This document shows positions 8,224 through 16,228 of a stretch of DNA of 64,000 bases, in pieces. The stretch comes from CAWCAW01 sp963714125 (GTDB lineage: Bacteria > Actinomycetota > Acidimicrobiia > Acidimicrobiales > UBA8190), in the NCBI GenBank assembly GCA_963714125.1, contig OY970234.1, positions 1,488,001-1,552,000 of the forward strand. The letters are read 5' to 3'. The notes under the pieces are model-generated. The model did no database searches. It was not told where the DNA came from and saw nothing but the letters and a program-made list of their open reading frames with translations. Made by a program: the position numbers and the translations under genes. The first letter of the stretch is position 1. Every line of letters begins with the position of its first letter.

Positions 8224-8285
8224 GCGCAGGTCCTGGTCAGGCCGGTGAGCCCGCGTCTCGGCGTGCTCGTTTCGGGGTCGACCGG

Positions 8286-10970
8286 TTAGTGAAGGAGAGC
8301 CGCAAGCTCTCGGCGGGAGCCAATGTCGAGCTTGATGTAGCTGTTGCGGAGGTGGTACTCGACCGTCTTCACCGAGACGTAGAGCTCGGTGGCCACTTCC
8401 CGGTTGGTCAGACCGGTGGCAACAAGGCGAGCAACGGCCAGCTCGGCTCGACTGAGCCCGAGGACCTGGGCGGGGCTCTCCGCCGCAGCAACACCCAAGG
8501 CGGCCAATTCGGTGGTGCACACCTGCACGTAGGGATCTGCTCCCAGGTTGGAGAACGTCTTGTGAGCCCTCTCCAGTTGAGCGATGGCCTCGGGCCAAGC
8601 CTTGACTCGGCGCAGGCGACGGCCGTCATCGAGATCCAACAAGGCAACCTCGAACGGCATGGGTGCCATGGTGGTGATCGAGCGAGCCTGCGAAAAGGCG
8701 TGCTCGGCCCCCGTCTCGTCACCCGTGGCCGCGGCCAGGTTGCCGCGGCATCGGGCCAGGGCGAGAGACGCGGATCCGAGTCCGTTGGGGATCGCGGAAT
8801 CGAACTCGTGAAGGGCGCGCTCGGCGTCGCTCAGGCGCCCGAGCCCGACGAGGGCATCGGCTTCGAACGCCCTCCAATTGAACACGCCCGGTAGGCCGCC
8901 GACGCCGGGTGGCCCGGCCGCCCGCACCGGCTCGGTGGCGTCGATTACCCCCGCCCAGTCACCTCGGGCAAACGCCAGCGACGTGCCTGCCATGGCCGCA
9001 GCAGCGGTGGTGAACACCAAGGGGAAGCGCTCAGCGGCCGCCCGCGCCGCTCGTGTGTGCTCATCGGCGTCGGTCCACTGCCCGCGAAAGGCAAGGACCT
9101 GGGCGGCGCGGGCGTGCGCCCGAGCCAGATCAGCAGGGCGATCGGTGTCCATGGCCAGAGACGTCGCCAGCTGTGCATACGTCACGGCCGCGTCCCAGTC
9201 CCCGCGACGGAAGTAGCTATCGCTCAGATCCGATAAGCACAGCCCCGGGTAGCTGGCGGGCAGTCCGTTGAGGAGACGGGAGGCGGCAACACCAAGGTCG
9301 GCCAGCGCGCCCGCCAGGTCATCGACGTAGAGCTTCAGTACTCCCCGCATGATCAACGCATCGGTGGCGGCTGCCTGCACGTCGCTCCCAGACGGCGGAA
9401 GCAAGCCCAGCACTGCCAGCCCGTCGGGGCTCCGACCGGCGGCGGACATGGCAAAGGCTTGCGCCACGCGAGCCCGGGTGTGCAGCGCGGACCCCGCGAG
9501 GGTGCCAGCGACGGCTCGGTCGGCCCACATGAGGGCCCGCTCGGCGCGACCGGAGATGACCATCCAGTTCGCCAGCGATGTCGCCGCCCGCGTCCCACTT
9601 TCCGACTCCGTGCCCGGATCATGACGTTCCCATGCCGCTAACAGGCGGGTCTCGGCGTCGGGCGATCCGGTGTATACGCCCAGAAGGCCTGACAGCGCGT
9701 CACGGCGGGCGCTGCTGCCAGTGCACGCTGCGAGAGTCCGTGCTGCGCCGGCATTGTCCGCCGCGATGAGCTGCACCCCAGCGGCGTCGAGCAAACGCCG
9801 CTCCCGCTGCGCGGTATCGGGCGACAAGTGGGCCGATCGTTCGAACGCCCACACCGCAACGACCAATTCGCCAAGCTCGGCGTCGGCCACCGCGGCCGAC
9901 TCCAGCTCGCTGGCCAGCTGCTCGTCCGGTCCTACGGCAGCCGCCACCCTATGGGCCAAGCGTTGGCTGCCGGTAACGACCGCCGCGGCGCGAGAATGCA
10001 GCCCTCGGCGGATGGCCGGACTGAGATCGTCATAGATAGCGGCCCGAAACAGTGGGTGGGGAAAACGCAGTTCGGTGGGGATCTGATCCGCCTCGAGCAG
10101 GCCCGAGGCAACAGCTTCGTCGGCCTCGTCGCCGGCCACGGCCAGCTGGGCGACGGACGCAATCGTCGCTATTGACGCATGGTGGCCCAACACCGATGCT
10201 GCCGCCAGGAATGCCTGCGTCGCCGTGGAGAGCGCCGCCACGCGGGTGAGGATGACGGCCGACAGTTCCCTGGGGGCGGGCAGCCCTTCTTCATTCCCGG
10301 TCAATCCCGCAATGCCGATCTCGTCGAGCAGCGCCCGGCAATGAAGAGCATTTCCTTGTGTGTGCGCGGCCAGACGCGATGCGCCTCGCGCTGACAACTG
10401 TCCGAGTCCCAAGGCGGCGGCCAACTGCATGAGATCGTTCGCCGTGAGAGCACCCACAGGTAGCCGCGTGACCCGGGCGTCACCGCCGACAAACCGAGCC
10501 CAACCTGGGTCAGTCAGCCCCCCGGTGCGAGTGGACGTGACGATGAGCACCTTGTCGGCACGAAGCCGGCGGAGAGCGAACAGCAACGCACGCAACGACG
10601 GCCGATCAACCCAATGGAGGTCCTCCAGCACCAGCACGACGACCCGACCTTCGGTCTGCAGACGGTCGAGCAGGTCCAGCAGTCGAGCCCCTACGGCCAT
10701 CGGGTCGGAGCCCGGTTCCGTGGACCCTCCGAGCTCCATCTGATCAACGACTCCGTAGGAAAGAAGTGTTTCATCCTCATCGCCACCCGCCTGGACAACG
10801 ACAACGTTCGAGAGCGACCGCAGGAACTGCGCAAGAAGGGTCGATTTGCCCGAGCCCGCCTCACCCTCCAGATAGACGATCTGGGGATGGCCCATCTCAG
10901 CCGCGGCAAACCGCTCAGCGAGGATGCCAAGTTCTTGCCGCCGTCCGACGAAACCAGTCTGTCCCGCCAC
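8286..10970 (-). CDS. LuxR-family (LAL/MalT-like) ATP-dependent transcriptional regulator
   Basis: This 894-residue protein has the layout of LAL regulators. An N-terminal STAND/AAA ATPase has a Walker A 'GEAGSGKST' at about 36-44 and a Walker B 'VLVLEDLHWVD' at about 112-122. A long helical, TPR-like middle follows, and then a C-terminal LuxR helix-turn-helix, 'LSRAELAVARLVATGLTNRE' onward, at about 830-890. Such proteins sense a ligand, hydrolyse ATP and activate nearby operons. It is followed on the same strand by the 71-aa/MMPL/hydrolase/DUF4260 operon, its likely target. The divergent MFS gene across 300 bp is a second candidate. The middle region is alanine-rich, as is common in actinobacterial homologues. 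Confidence 0.92.
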   Translation of the reverse strand: MAGQTGFVGRRQELGILAERFAAAEMGHPQIVYLEGEAGSGKSTLLAQFLRSLSNVVVVQAGGDEDETLLSYGVVDQMELGGSTEPGSDPMAVGARLLDLLDRLQTEGRVVVLVLEDLHWVDRPSLRALLFALRRLRADKVLIVTSTRTGGLTDPGWARFVGGDARVTRLPVGALTANDLMQLAAALGLGQLSARGASRLAAHTQGNALHCRALLDEIGIAGLTGNEEGLPAPRELSAVILTRVAALSTATQAFLAAASVLGHHASIATIASVAQLAVAGDEADEAVASGLLEADQIPTELRFPHPLFRAAIYDDLSPAIRRGLHSRAAAVVTGSQRLAHRVAAAVGPDEQLASELESAAVADAELGELVVAVWAFERSAHLSPDTAQRERRLLDAAGVQLIAADNAGAARTLAACTGSSARRDALSGLLGVYTGSPDAETRLLAAWERHDPGTESESGTRAATSLANWMVISGRAERALMWADRAVAGTLAGSALHTRARVAQAFAMSAAGRSPDGLAVLGLLPPSGSDVQAAATDALIMRGVLKLYVDDLAGALADLGVAASRLLNGLPASYPGLCLSDLSDSYFRRGDWDAAVTYAQLATSLAMDTDRPADLARAHARAAQVLAFRGQWTDADEHTRAARAAAERFPLVFTTAAAAMAGTSLAFARGDWAGVIDATEPVRAAGPPGVGGLPGVFNWRAFEADALVGLGRLSDAERALHEFDSAIPNGLGSASLALARCRGNLAAATGDETGAEHAFSQARSITTMAPMPFEVALLDLDDGRRLRRVKAWPEAIAQLERAHKTFSNLGADPYVQVCTTELAALGVAAAESPAQVLGLSRAELAVARLVATGLTNREVATELYVSVKTVEYHLRNSYIKLDIGSRRELAALLH

Positions 10971-11271
10971 CGATCTAGCTCAAATCTTCCGGCGCGACCA
11001 TGGCCCTGAGTGTCCCGAAACTGGCCCAAGGGCCGGTAAATGCGACGGCTCGATGACAGCGACGTGGGCGCGGGGAGATTTCGGCGCCGCAACGCGGTCT
11101 TGGATGGGGCCCGGAGACGTGCCCGTTGCTAAAAAAGTTAGGGCAGTCGCGCACGGGAGTACGCTACGCCACGAAGTATCGAACATTGAAGAGCAGTCCT
11201 GCGGGCAAGCGTCCGGAATCCATCCACTCCGGCTCCGGCCATCCGGGCGGCCTGCCGACAAGGGGACGACC
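10971..11271. other. Intergenic region between the divergent LAL regulator and MFS gene
   Basis: About 300 bp with no convincing gene. It must hold the promoters of both the regulator (minus) and the transporter (plus). An open frame in phase with the MFS gene runs through it from 10924, but it lacks membrane-protein character and has no good ribosome-binding site. The stretch 'GTTGCTAAAAAAGTTAGG' near 11126 is unusually AT-rich for this window and may mark a promoter. Confidence 0.5.
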
Positions 11272-12510
11272 ATGACCTCCGCCCACGGCACCGTGGACGG
11301 CTCGGGGCGTTGGGGCATGCTTGCCGTTATCAGCCTGGGCATTGGCGCCCTGACCCTCAACTGGTTCGATGTCGCGACGGCATTCCCACTCATCGGCGCG
11401 GAGTTCAAAGTGGGGATCGGCCCTCTTAGTCTCCTCATCTCGCTCTACATCGTCGGCTACGGACTGTCGCACATTCCAGGTGGGATGTTGGCCACGAGGA
11501 TCGGCATGAAGACGACCCTCGTGCTGGGTCTTTTGGTACAAGGCTTTTCCGGCGTTATGTCGGGGCTCTCACACAGCTACGTGGAGCTTGCTTTTTTCCG
11601 GGTTGTGAGTGGTATCGGGGGATCGGTATTCGTCGCCATGACAGCTGCGGCCATGGTTGTCTGGTTTCGGCAAAGTGAGGTCACGTTCGCGCTCGGTGTC
11701 ACCGGCGGCGCCGCCTTCAGTGCCGGAGCTGCTTTCGGTCTCTATGTGTGGCTGTACCTGCAACGCGCTACCGGGTGGCACGATTCGATGATTCTGGCTG
11801 GTGTATTCGAGCTGATCGTGGCGGTGGTGACGATCATCACATTCAGGCTCCCCGATGGGAATACGTCACTCGGCGGTGTGAGTTTCGATGGCGCTGCGCT
11901 TATGGTTGCCCTCAAGAGTCGAGACCTATGGATCTATGGCATCGCGCTCCTGGGCGGATACGGCGCATACTTCACGACATCACAGTTATTCAGCGAGTAC
12001 GTAACGAACACTCGGCACTTCGACGCTTCTTCGGGTGGACTCTTGTCCGCGCTCATACTTCTCGCCGGTATTCCGGGCAGCCTGGTGGGAGGGTATTACG
12101 CCGATCGCAGCAAGAACTTACGCATGTTCATCGTCGGGCCGCTCCTCATAGTTGCCGCCTTGTTGGCTCTCATCCCCGTGGTTCCCAACAGTCTGCTTTG
12201 GGAGCTCGGGATCGGCATCGGCTTCTTCCTCATTTTTGGCTTTGCCGCATGGCTAGCGGTACCGCCGCGGGTCTGCAACATCCAACCTGGTCAGATCGGT
12301 ACCGCTACCGGTCTGATGCTTACGCTCGCCGCCATAGGGGGATTCTTTATCCCGATCATCTTCGGACACCTCGTGGCCCACACAACCTTCGATACAGGCT
12401 GGAACTTCCTTGCCGCCGTTTCCCTTGCGCTTGCACTCGTGGGGTTGATCGGGAACAACCCTGACACGATTTCCAAGGGCACCAGAGTTGAGGCGGCACC
12501 AACCCATTAG
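11272..12510 (+). CDS. MFS transporter
   Basis: This 412-residue protein has twelve predicted membrane helices and the major-facilitator pattern. The first helix carries 'LTLNWFDVATAFPLIG', and the loop between helices 2 and 3 carries 'GGMLATRIGMKTTLVLGLLV', a variant of the MFS G-x-x-x-D-R signature. The equivalent loop in the second half is 'GGYYADRSKNLRMF'. It resembles the anion and organic-acid branch rather than multidrug exporters, but no substrate can be stated. I start it at ATG 11272, preceded by AAGGGGACG, because the longer open frame lacks a ribosome site and hydrophobicity. It is divergent from the LAL regulator. Confidence 0.88.
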   Translation: MTSAHGTVDGSGRWGMLAVISLGIGALTLNWFDVATAFPLIGAEFKVGIGPLSLLISLYIVGYGLSHIPGGMLATRIGMKTTLVLGLLVQGFSGVMSGLSHSYVELAFFRVVSGIGGSVFVAMTAAAMVVWFRQSEVTFALGVTGGAAFSAGAAFGLYVWLYLQRATGWHDSMILAGVFELIVAVVTIITFRLPDGNTSLGGVSFDGAALMVALKSRDLWIYGIALLGGYGAYFTTSQLFSEYVTNTRHFDASSGGLLSALILLAGIPGSLVGGYYADRSKNLRMFIVGPLLIVAALLALIPVVPNSLLWELGIGIGFFLIFGFAAWLAVPPRVCNIQPGQIGTATGLMLTLAAIGGFFIPIIFGHLVAHTTFDTGWNFLAAVSLALALVGLIGNNPDTISKGTRVEAAPTH

Positions 12511-12792
12511 AGGCGTTGAGGTACCGATATGCGGTGGGATTAATCGCTGGCCACCCGTGAAGCCTTCACCACTGTCCGAGCCCACGCCATCGTGGCGCTG
12601 TCAGTAGCTCCTGCCCAACAACGCCGCAGAGTCCGCATCGACGACCACGTCTATCGTCGTCAAGTTGAACATTTTCACCTGAACCGGGGACAGCCCCCGT
12701 ATGGCGACTTCTCCAGCGGGAAGTCGATGGGCCAGGGATGACGTCCCGCCGAATGGTGGAGAAGTGATCTCCGGCTCCTGGGAGTATGCCGC

Positions 12793-13005
12793 CTACACGA
12801 CGTCGAAGTCGAGTGGGAGCAAAACGGTGAGTTCCGTGGCGCCATCGTCAGGCGCTACGTCCAGATAGAGCTCAGCCACGTAGCGCTCATCGGGGTCGGT
12901 GAGGACGCGCAGGATGAAGCCGTGGGTTCCCGGCGCTGCGACGCGACCGGACTCGGTGTGCACCGGCCGGATGGTGATGACGTGGTCGTTGAAGGAGGCC
13001 TTCAC
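12793..13005 (-). CDS. 70-aa passenger protein inside the IS256 element
   Basis: This small protein starts with GTG 15 bp after the transposase stop, with GGAGG just before it, and ends about 55 bp before the terminal repeat, so it moves with the element. The sequence has a plausible beta-rich pattern: 'VITIRPVHTESGRV', 'GFILRVLTDPDERYVAELYL' and 'ELTVLLPLDFDVV'. It has no hydrophobic segment and an acidic C-terminal half. I do not recognise the family and give no function. Possibilities are a transposition regulator or a captured host fragment. Confidence 0.55.
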   Translation of the reverse strand: MKASFNDHVITIRPVHTESGRVAAPGTHGFILRVLTDPDERYVAELYLDVAPDDGATELTVLLPLDFDVV

Positions 13006-13020
13006 GGCCTCCAGGATGGC

Positions 13021-14259
13021 TCAGCTGGCCAGGCGTTTGCGCGTTCGTGGTGGGGCCACGACGGCCACGGATTCGAGTCTGCGGAGCTGGGCCATCGAGG
13101 TCTCCGACAGATAGCGCCGTTCGGCCACCTGCCACTCGTCGTGGGTCTCCACCACCACCGCCGTCACCAGCCGGGTGACCGCGGCGTCATTGGGGAATAC
13201 CCCCACCACATCGGTGCGCCGCTTGATCTCGCGATGAACCCGTTCCAAGGGGTTGGTAGACCACACCTTGCGCCAGTGCGACTCGGGGAACGCCGAGAAG
13301 GCCAGGAGGTCCTCCTTGGCGGCGTCGAGCATGACCGCCACATCTGGGAACTGGCCCCGCAGGGTCGAGGCGATCCGGTCGAACTGGTCGCGCACGGCGT
13401 GGGCATCGGGCTGGGCGAAGATCGTTTGGATGGCGGCGATGACCATGTGGGTGTTCGAACGAGACACCCGGGCCAGGACGTTTCTCATGAAATGGACCCG
13501 ACACCGTTGCCACGCTGAACCGACCATGACCGCCTCGACGGCTGCTTTGAGGCCCAGGTGCTGGTCTGAAATCACCAGGCGCACGCCGGCCAAGCCCCGG
13601 GCCCGCAATGATCGCAGGAACTCGGTCCAAAACGCCGCGTCTTCGGAGTCACCCACGGCACAGCCGAGCACCTCACGCCCGCCGTCGGTGGTGACGCCGG
13701 TGGCCACCACCACGGCCCGCGATACCACCTGATGCGCCACTCGACCTTTGAGGTAGGTGGCATCGAGAAACACGTAGGGGAACTCGACGTGGTCGAGGCG
13801 GCGGTCTCGAAACGCCGCCAGCTCCTCGTCGAGCTCACCACAGATGCGGCTCACCTCGGACTTCGAGATGCCGGTGTCGACGCCCAGGGCCACCACAAGG
13901 TCGTCGACTTTGCGGGTCGAGACACCGTGGACATAGGCCTCCATGACCACGCCGAACAGGGCCCGGTCGATGCGACGCCGGCGCTCGAGCAGAGACGGGA
14001 AGAACGTCCCGGTGCGTAGCTTTGGGATCTTGAGCTCGAGATCGCCCGCCTTGGTCGCCAAGGTCCGGTGACGGTGGCCGTTTCGCTGCGTGGTGCGGGT
14101 CTCGGTGCGCTCGTAGACAGCGGCACCAATGTGCTCGGCCGCCTCGGCCTCGATGAGTGCCTGGTAAACGAGCTCGGCACCCTTGCGGATGGCATCGATG
14201 TCGCCGCCGGAGCGGATCACGTCCAGTAGCTCCAGCACGTCAGACTGGTAAAGGGTCAT
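13021..14259 (-). CDS. IS256-family (mutator type) transposase
   Basis: This 412-residue transposase is complete and of normal length. The catalytic triad can be placed at Asp166 in 'VFLDATYLKGR', Asp232 in 'LVISDQHLGLKAAV' and Glu339 in 'STNPLERVHREIKRRT'. The family motif 'QRCRVHFMRNVL' lies between the second Asp and the Glu. The N-terminal region contains the DNA-binding part, including 'RTTQRNGHRHR' ahead of 'LELKIPKLRTGTFFP'. No frameshift or stop is seen, and perfect target duplications flank the element, so it may be active. Its insertion broke the STAS gene on the same strand. Confidence 0.95.
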   Translation of the reverse strand: MTLYQSDVLELLDVIRSGGDIDAIRKGAELVYQALIEAEAAEHIGAAVYERTETRTTQRNGHRHRTLATKAGDLELKIPKLRTGTFFPSLLERRRRIDRALFGVVMEAYVHGVSTRKVDDLVVALGVDTGISKSEVSRICGELDEELAAFRDRRLDHVEFPYVFLDATYLKGRVAHQVVSRAVVVATGVTTDGGREVLGCAVGDSEDAAFWTEFLRSLRARGLAGVRLVISDQHLGLKAAVEAVMVGSAWQRCRVHFMRNVLARVSRSNTHMVIAAIQTIFAQPDAHAVRDQFDRIASTLRGQFPDVAVMLDAAKEDLLAFSAFPESHWRKVWSTNPLERVHREIKRRTDVVGVFPNDAAVTRLVTAVVVETHDEWQVAERRYLSETSMAQLRRLESVAVVAPPRTRKRLAS

Positions 14260-14762
14260 CGGGTGTCTCCTTCGGTGGGTGATTGGACTTACACACCGAA
14301 GATCACCCGGTGGCCCCTTCAGTTGGGGGACCCGGCTTCTACACCACTCGGAGGGACGTCAACGGGCCAGGCGCTCAAGGATTCCAAGGCTGACACAGTC
14401 GATGAAATCCAGATCCACGACATCGATGATGAGCCTTCGGTCGCCGGGCACACGATCGCACGCCGCTTCCAACTCCGCGACTGTGGCCAGGTCACATTCG
14501 CCTCGTAGGTACAGAATGGTGAAAAAGTCATCTTTCGTGAGGGCACCATCTCTGATGAACGAGAAGGCACAGAACACATCGGAACTCACGGCTGCCGCCC
14601 CTTACGGTGCAAGAACCCCTGTCACGCCGCAGAAGCGGAGAGAACTGCCCGGTTCGATGAAACCTGGGCACGGACACTTGGTCGGACCGGGAAAGGAAGG
14701 TTCATTTGTCTCCTAGCACTTTACCGAGCCGGGAGCGCCGTGGACAGAGGTGATCTGACGCG

Positions 14763-14790
14763 AAACGGGAGGGCTTTGGCCCTCCCGTTT
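14763..14790. terminator. Hairpin terminator, GC stem with A/T flanks
   Basis: AAACGGGAGGGC at 14763-14774 pairs perfectly with GCCCTCCCGTTT at 14779-14790 across a 4-nt loop. The 12-bp stem ends in A3/T3 on either side, so it could end transcripts from both directions. It lies between the RsbW-like gene (minus, upstream) and the split STAS gene (minus, downstream), which implies they are separate transcripts. Confidence 0.75.
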
Positions 14791-14896
14791 CTCTGCCCGG
14801 AGCTGTCTCGGTTCCCAAAGCCGTGGGGGGGCAACAAGGGGGCCTTGGCGCTCCTGGCTCGGCAGCTTTACCCCGATCCCCTTGCCCTTAAACAAC

Positions 14897-15295
14897 CTAC
14901 GCGCCGGCCAGCAAGGCCCAGACCTTCTTTCCGTCCACGCCCACCTCGTATCCCCACTGAGAGGCGATTTCGTCGACCAGGCGCAAGCCAAAGCCGGACA
15001 CCGATCCGGGTTGGAGATTTTGGACGACGGGAACCCTCGGACTTTCGTCGCTTACGGCGATGCGAACAGTGTCATCCACGCGGCTGATGTTGAGCTCAAA
15101 GCCGGAGTGCGCGTGCCGAATCGCATTTGTGGCCAGCTCAGAGACGATCAATGAGGCTTCTGCTAATTGTCGCGTCGCCCCCCACTCCTTGAGGAGGGAG
15201 GTGGTGTACAGCCGTGCTGCTGAGACCGACTCGGGACGTTCCGGAAACCACGTCGAAGCACGCTCGGCAAGACCATCTCCCGTGTCCGAACTCAT
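14897..15295 (-). CDS. RsbW-like anti-sigma factor / ATP-binding protein
   Basis: This 132-residue protein is a lone HATPase_c_2 (GHKL) domain of the kind used by partner-switching anti-sigma factors. The N-box is 'IVSELATNAIRHAHSGFEL', the G1 region is 'IAVSDESPRVP' and the G2 region is 'GFGLRLVDEIASQWGY'. In known systems such proteins bind a sigma factor or phosphorylate an STAS antagonist. STAS proteins are encoded nearby on both sides, one of them disrupted. No sigma factor gene is visible in the window. The start overlaps the stop of the upstream unknown gene by 4 bp, so the two are coupled. Confidence 0.88.
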   Translation of the reverse strand: MSSDTGDGLAERASTWFPERPESVSAARLYTTSLLKEWGATRQLAEASLIVSELATNAIRHAHSGFELNISRVDDTVRIAVSDESPRVPVVQNLQPGSVSGFGLRLVDEIASQWGYEVGVDGKKVWALLAGA

Positions 15296-15765
15296 GACTC
15301 GGGTGTTTCTGCTCGATATCTAATTGTGAGTTCCTCGAGGCGAAGGTCGAACTCGAAGACCCGGTCAGCGGCCCTTATGAGTGTCAGGGCTGCTTGCAGC
15401 GGGTCGTTGAAACCGGCTGGCACGATCGAACCCAGCTCCGGGGCCTCGAACGTTTCTCCGAGTGTGATCAGAATTCTTCCCCGCTTTTCCAACTCCGGAT
15501 GCACGAGGAGCCTATTCGTGCGCCAGATGGCCAAGCGTGGTTCTCCGTCAACACTGGCCCGAAGGTAGAAGCGGCAGTGCACCGGTGGCGCCGAGGCGTC
15601 ATCCCACAGACTCCAACTTGTCTCGACGGCCTCCAGAGCCGTAACAACATTCGTGCGACAGCGCTCCAGAATCGTCGAATGCCAGGCACTGAGCTGTTGG
15701 GCCCGCTTCACAGCTGCCCGGCTTTGCCCAATGACTGGCGGGATCTCCCGCTCAAGCAATGGCAT
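15292..15765 (-). CDS. Unknown protein coupled to the RsbW-like gene
   Basis: I do not recognise this protein of about 157 residues. It starts with a helical region, 'AAVKRAQQLSAWHSTILERC', and continues with a mixed alpha/beta part containing 'FYLRASVDGEPRLAIWRTNR', 'GRILITLGETFEAPELGSIV' and 'VFEFDLRLEELTIRY'. It has no membrane segment or signal peptide. I start it at ATG 15765, which has GGAGG five bases upstream; a start four codons earlier lacks this. It overlaps the RsbW-like gene by 4 bp. That and its position beside CheR/CheB genes suggest a part in the same signalling pathway, but no role can be stated. Confidence 0.7.
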   Translation of the reverse strand: MPLLEREIPPVIGQSRAAVKRAQQLSAWHSTILERCRTNVVTALEAVETSWSLWDDASAPPVHCRFYLRASVDGEPRLAIWRTNRLLVHPELEKRGRILITLGETFEAPELGSIVPAGFNDPLQAALTLIRAADRVFEFDLRLEELTIRYRAETPES

Positions 15766-15789
15766 ACAAACCTCCAAGGCTCCCGGATC

Positions 15790-16134
15790 TCAATACGCTG
15801 GTCCCGGCCGCTCGGCTAAGTGCGCAGGCGCCTGTATCCGCCGTGCCGTGCCATGATCCAACTCGCTGGCTCTCTGAGCAAGGGACCAGTCCAATACCGC
15901 CTTCTGGCGCTCTGATGACGCCGCTTGCAAATGGGCGAAAACCAGCCGTCGCTCACGGGCCGCAGCCCCGAAGCGCAGCCCGGCCAAGAAAACGCGCTCG
16001 GCCCGGGAATGCACCATGTGGGCAAGCTCGTGAGTATGGGCAGCTCGCTCATGAAGCGTGGCCGCTCGACCGAATGCCTCGGCGCTGCCAGGGCCTGAAT
16101 TATCGCTGAATCCTCGTCCCGTTGGTAATGCCAC
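15790..16134 (-). CDS. Unknown alanine-rich helical protein
   Basis: This protein of about 114 residues is rich in Ala, Glu, Arg and His and should be almost wholly alpha-helical. The core 'AFGRAATLHERAAHTHELAH' and 'RERRLVFAHLQAASSERQKA' has heptad-like spacing, so it may form a coiled coil or four-helix bundle. It lies 24 bp upstream of the gene at 15292-15765 on the same strand, and 94 bp downstream of the CheR-like gene. No family is recognised. A competing frame overlaps it, so I rate the call moderate. Confidence 0.5.
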   Translation of the reverse strand: MALPTGRGFSDNSGPGSAEAFGRAATLHERAAHTHELAHMVHSRAERVFLAGLRFGAAARERRLVFAHLQAASSERQKAVLDWSLAQRASELDHGTARRIQAPAHLAERPGPAY

Positions 16135-16228
16135 AAGTCTCCTGACTCCGCCCGTCGATCACTGTGATACCCCGATGCATTCAAGGGAAACCTGAACGTT
16201 TCTCAGGAGGCGCAGATCGGCTGGCCGC

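Larger units (their letters stand above)
12737..14363 (-). mobile_element. IS256-family insertion sequence with a passenger ORF
   Basis: The ends are 28-bp imperfect inverted repeats with four mismatches: GATGACGTCCCGCCGAATGG at 12737 and, inward from 14363 on the other strand, GTTGACGTCCCTCCGAGTGG. The 8-bp sequence GGGCCAGG is duplicated at 12729-12736 and 14364-14371, the size expected for this family. The element is 1627 bp, somewhat longer than the usual single-gene IS256 elements, because a 70-codon ORF lies between the transposase stop and the terminal repeat. Confidence 0.92.
12601..14589 (-). pseudogene. STAS-domain anti-sigma factor antagonist, split by IS256
   Basis: The 5' part, 14589 to 14364, encodes 'MSSDVFCAFSFIRDG' through 'IIDVVDLDFIDCVSLGILER', a STAS domain as in SpoIIAA/RsbV proteins. 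The 3' part, 12736 to 12601, encodes 'HRLPAGEVAIRGLSPVQVKM' and ends in '...ALLGRSY' and TGA. Joining the halves with one copy of the GGGCCAGG duplication restores a frame of 118 codons without any frame change, a normal STAS length. Unlike the paralogue at 19335, the residue aligned with the phosphorylated serine of SpoIIAA is valine (D-C-V-S-L-G). The product would be a partner-switch antagonist next to the RsbW-like ATPase. It is now disrupted. Confidence 0.85.

Noticed and set aside
15816..16184. Alternative 122-codon frame overlapping the alanine-rich gene
   Set aside because: Its composition is irregular and it lacks the helical periodicity seen in the frame at 15790-16134.
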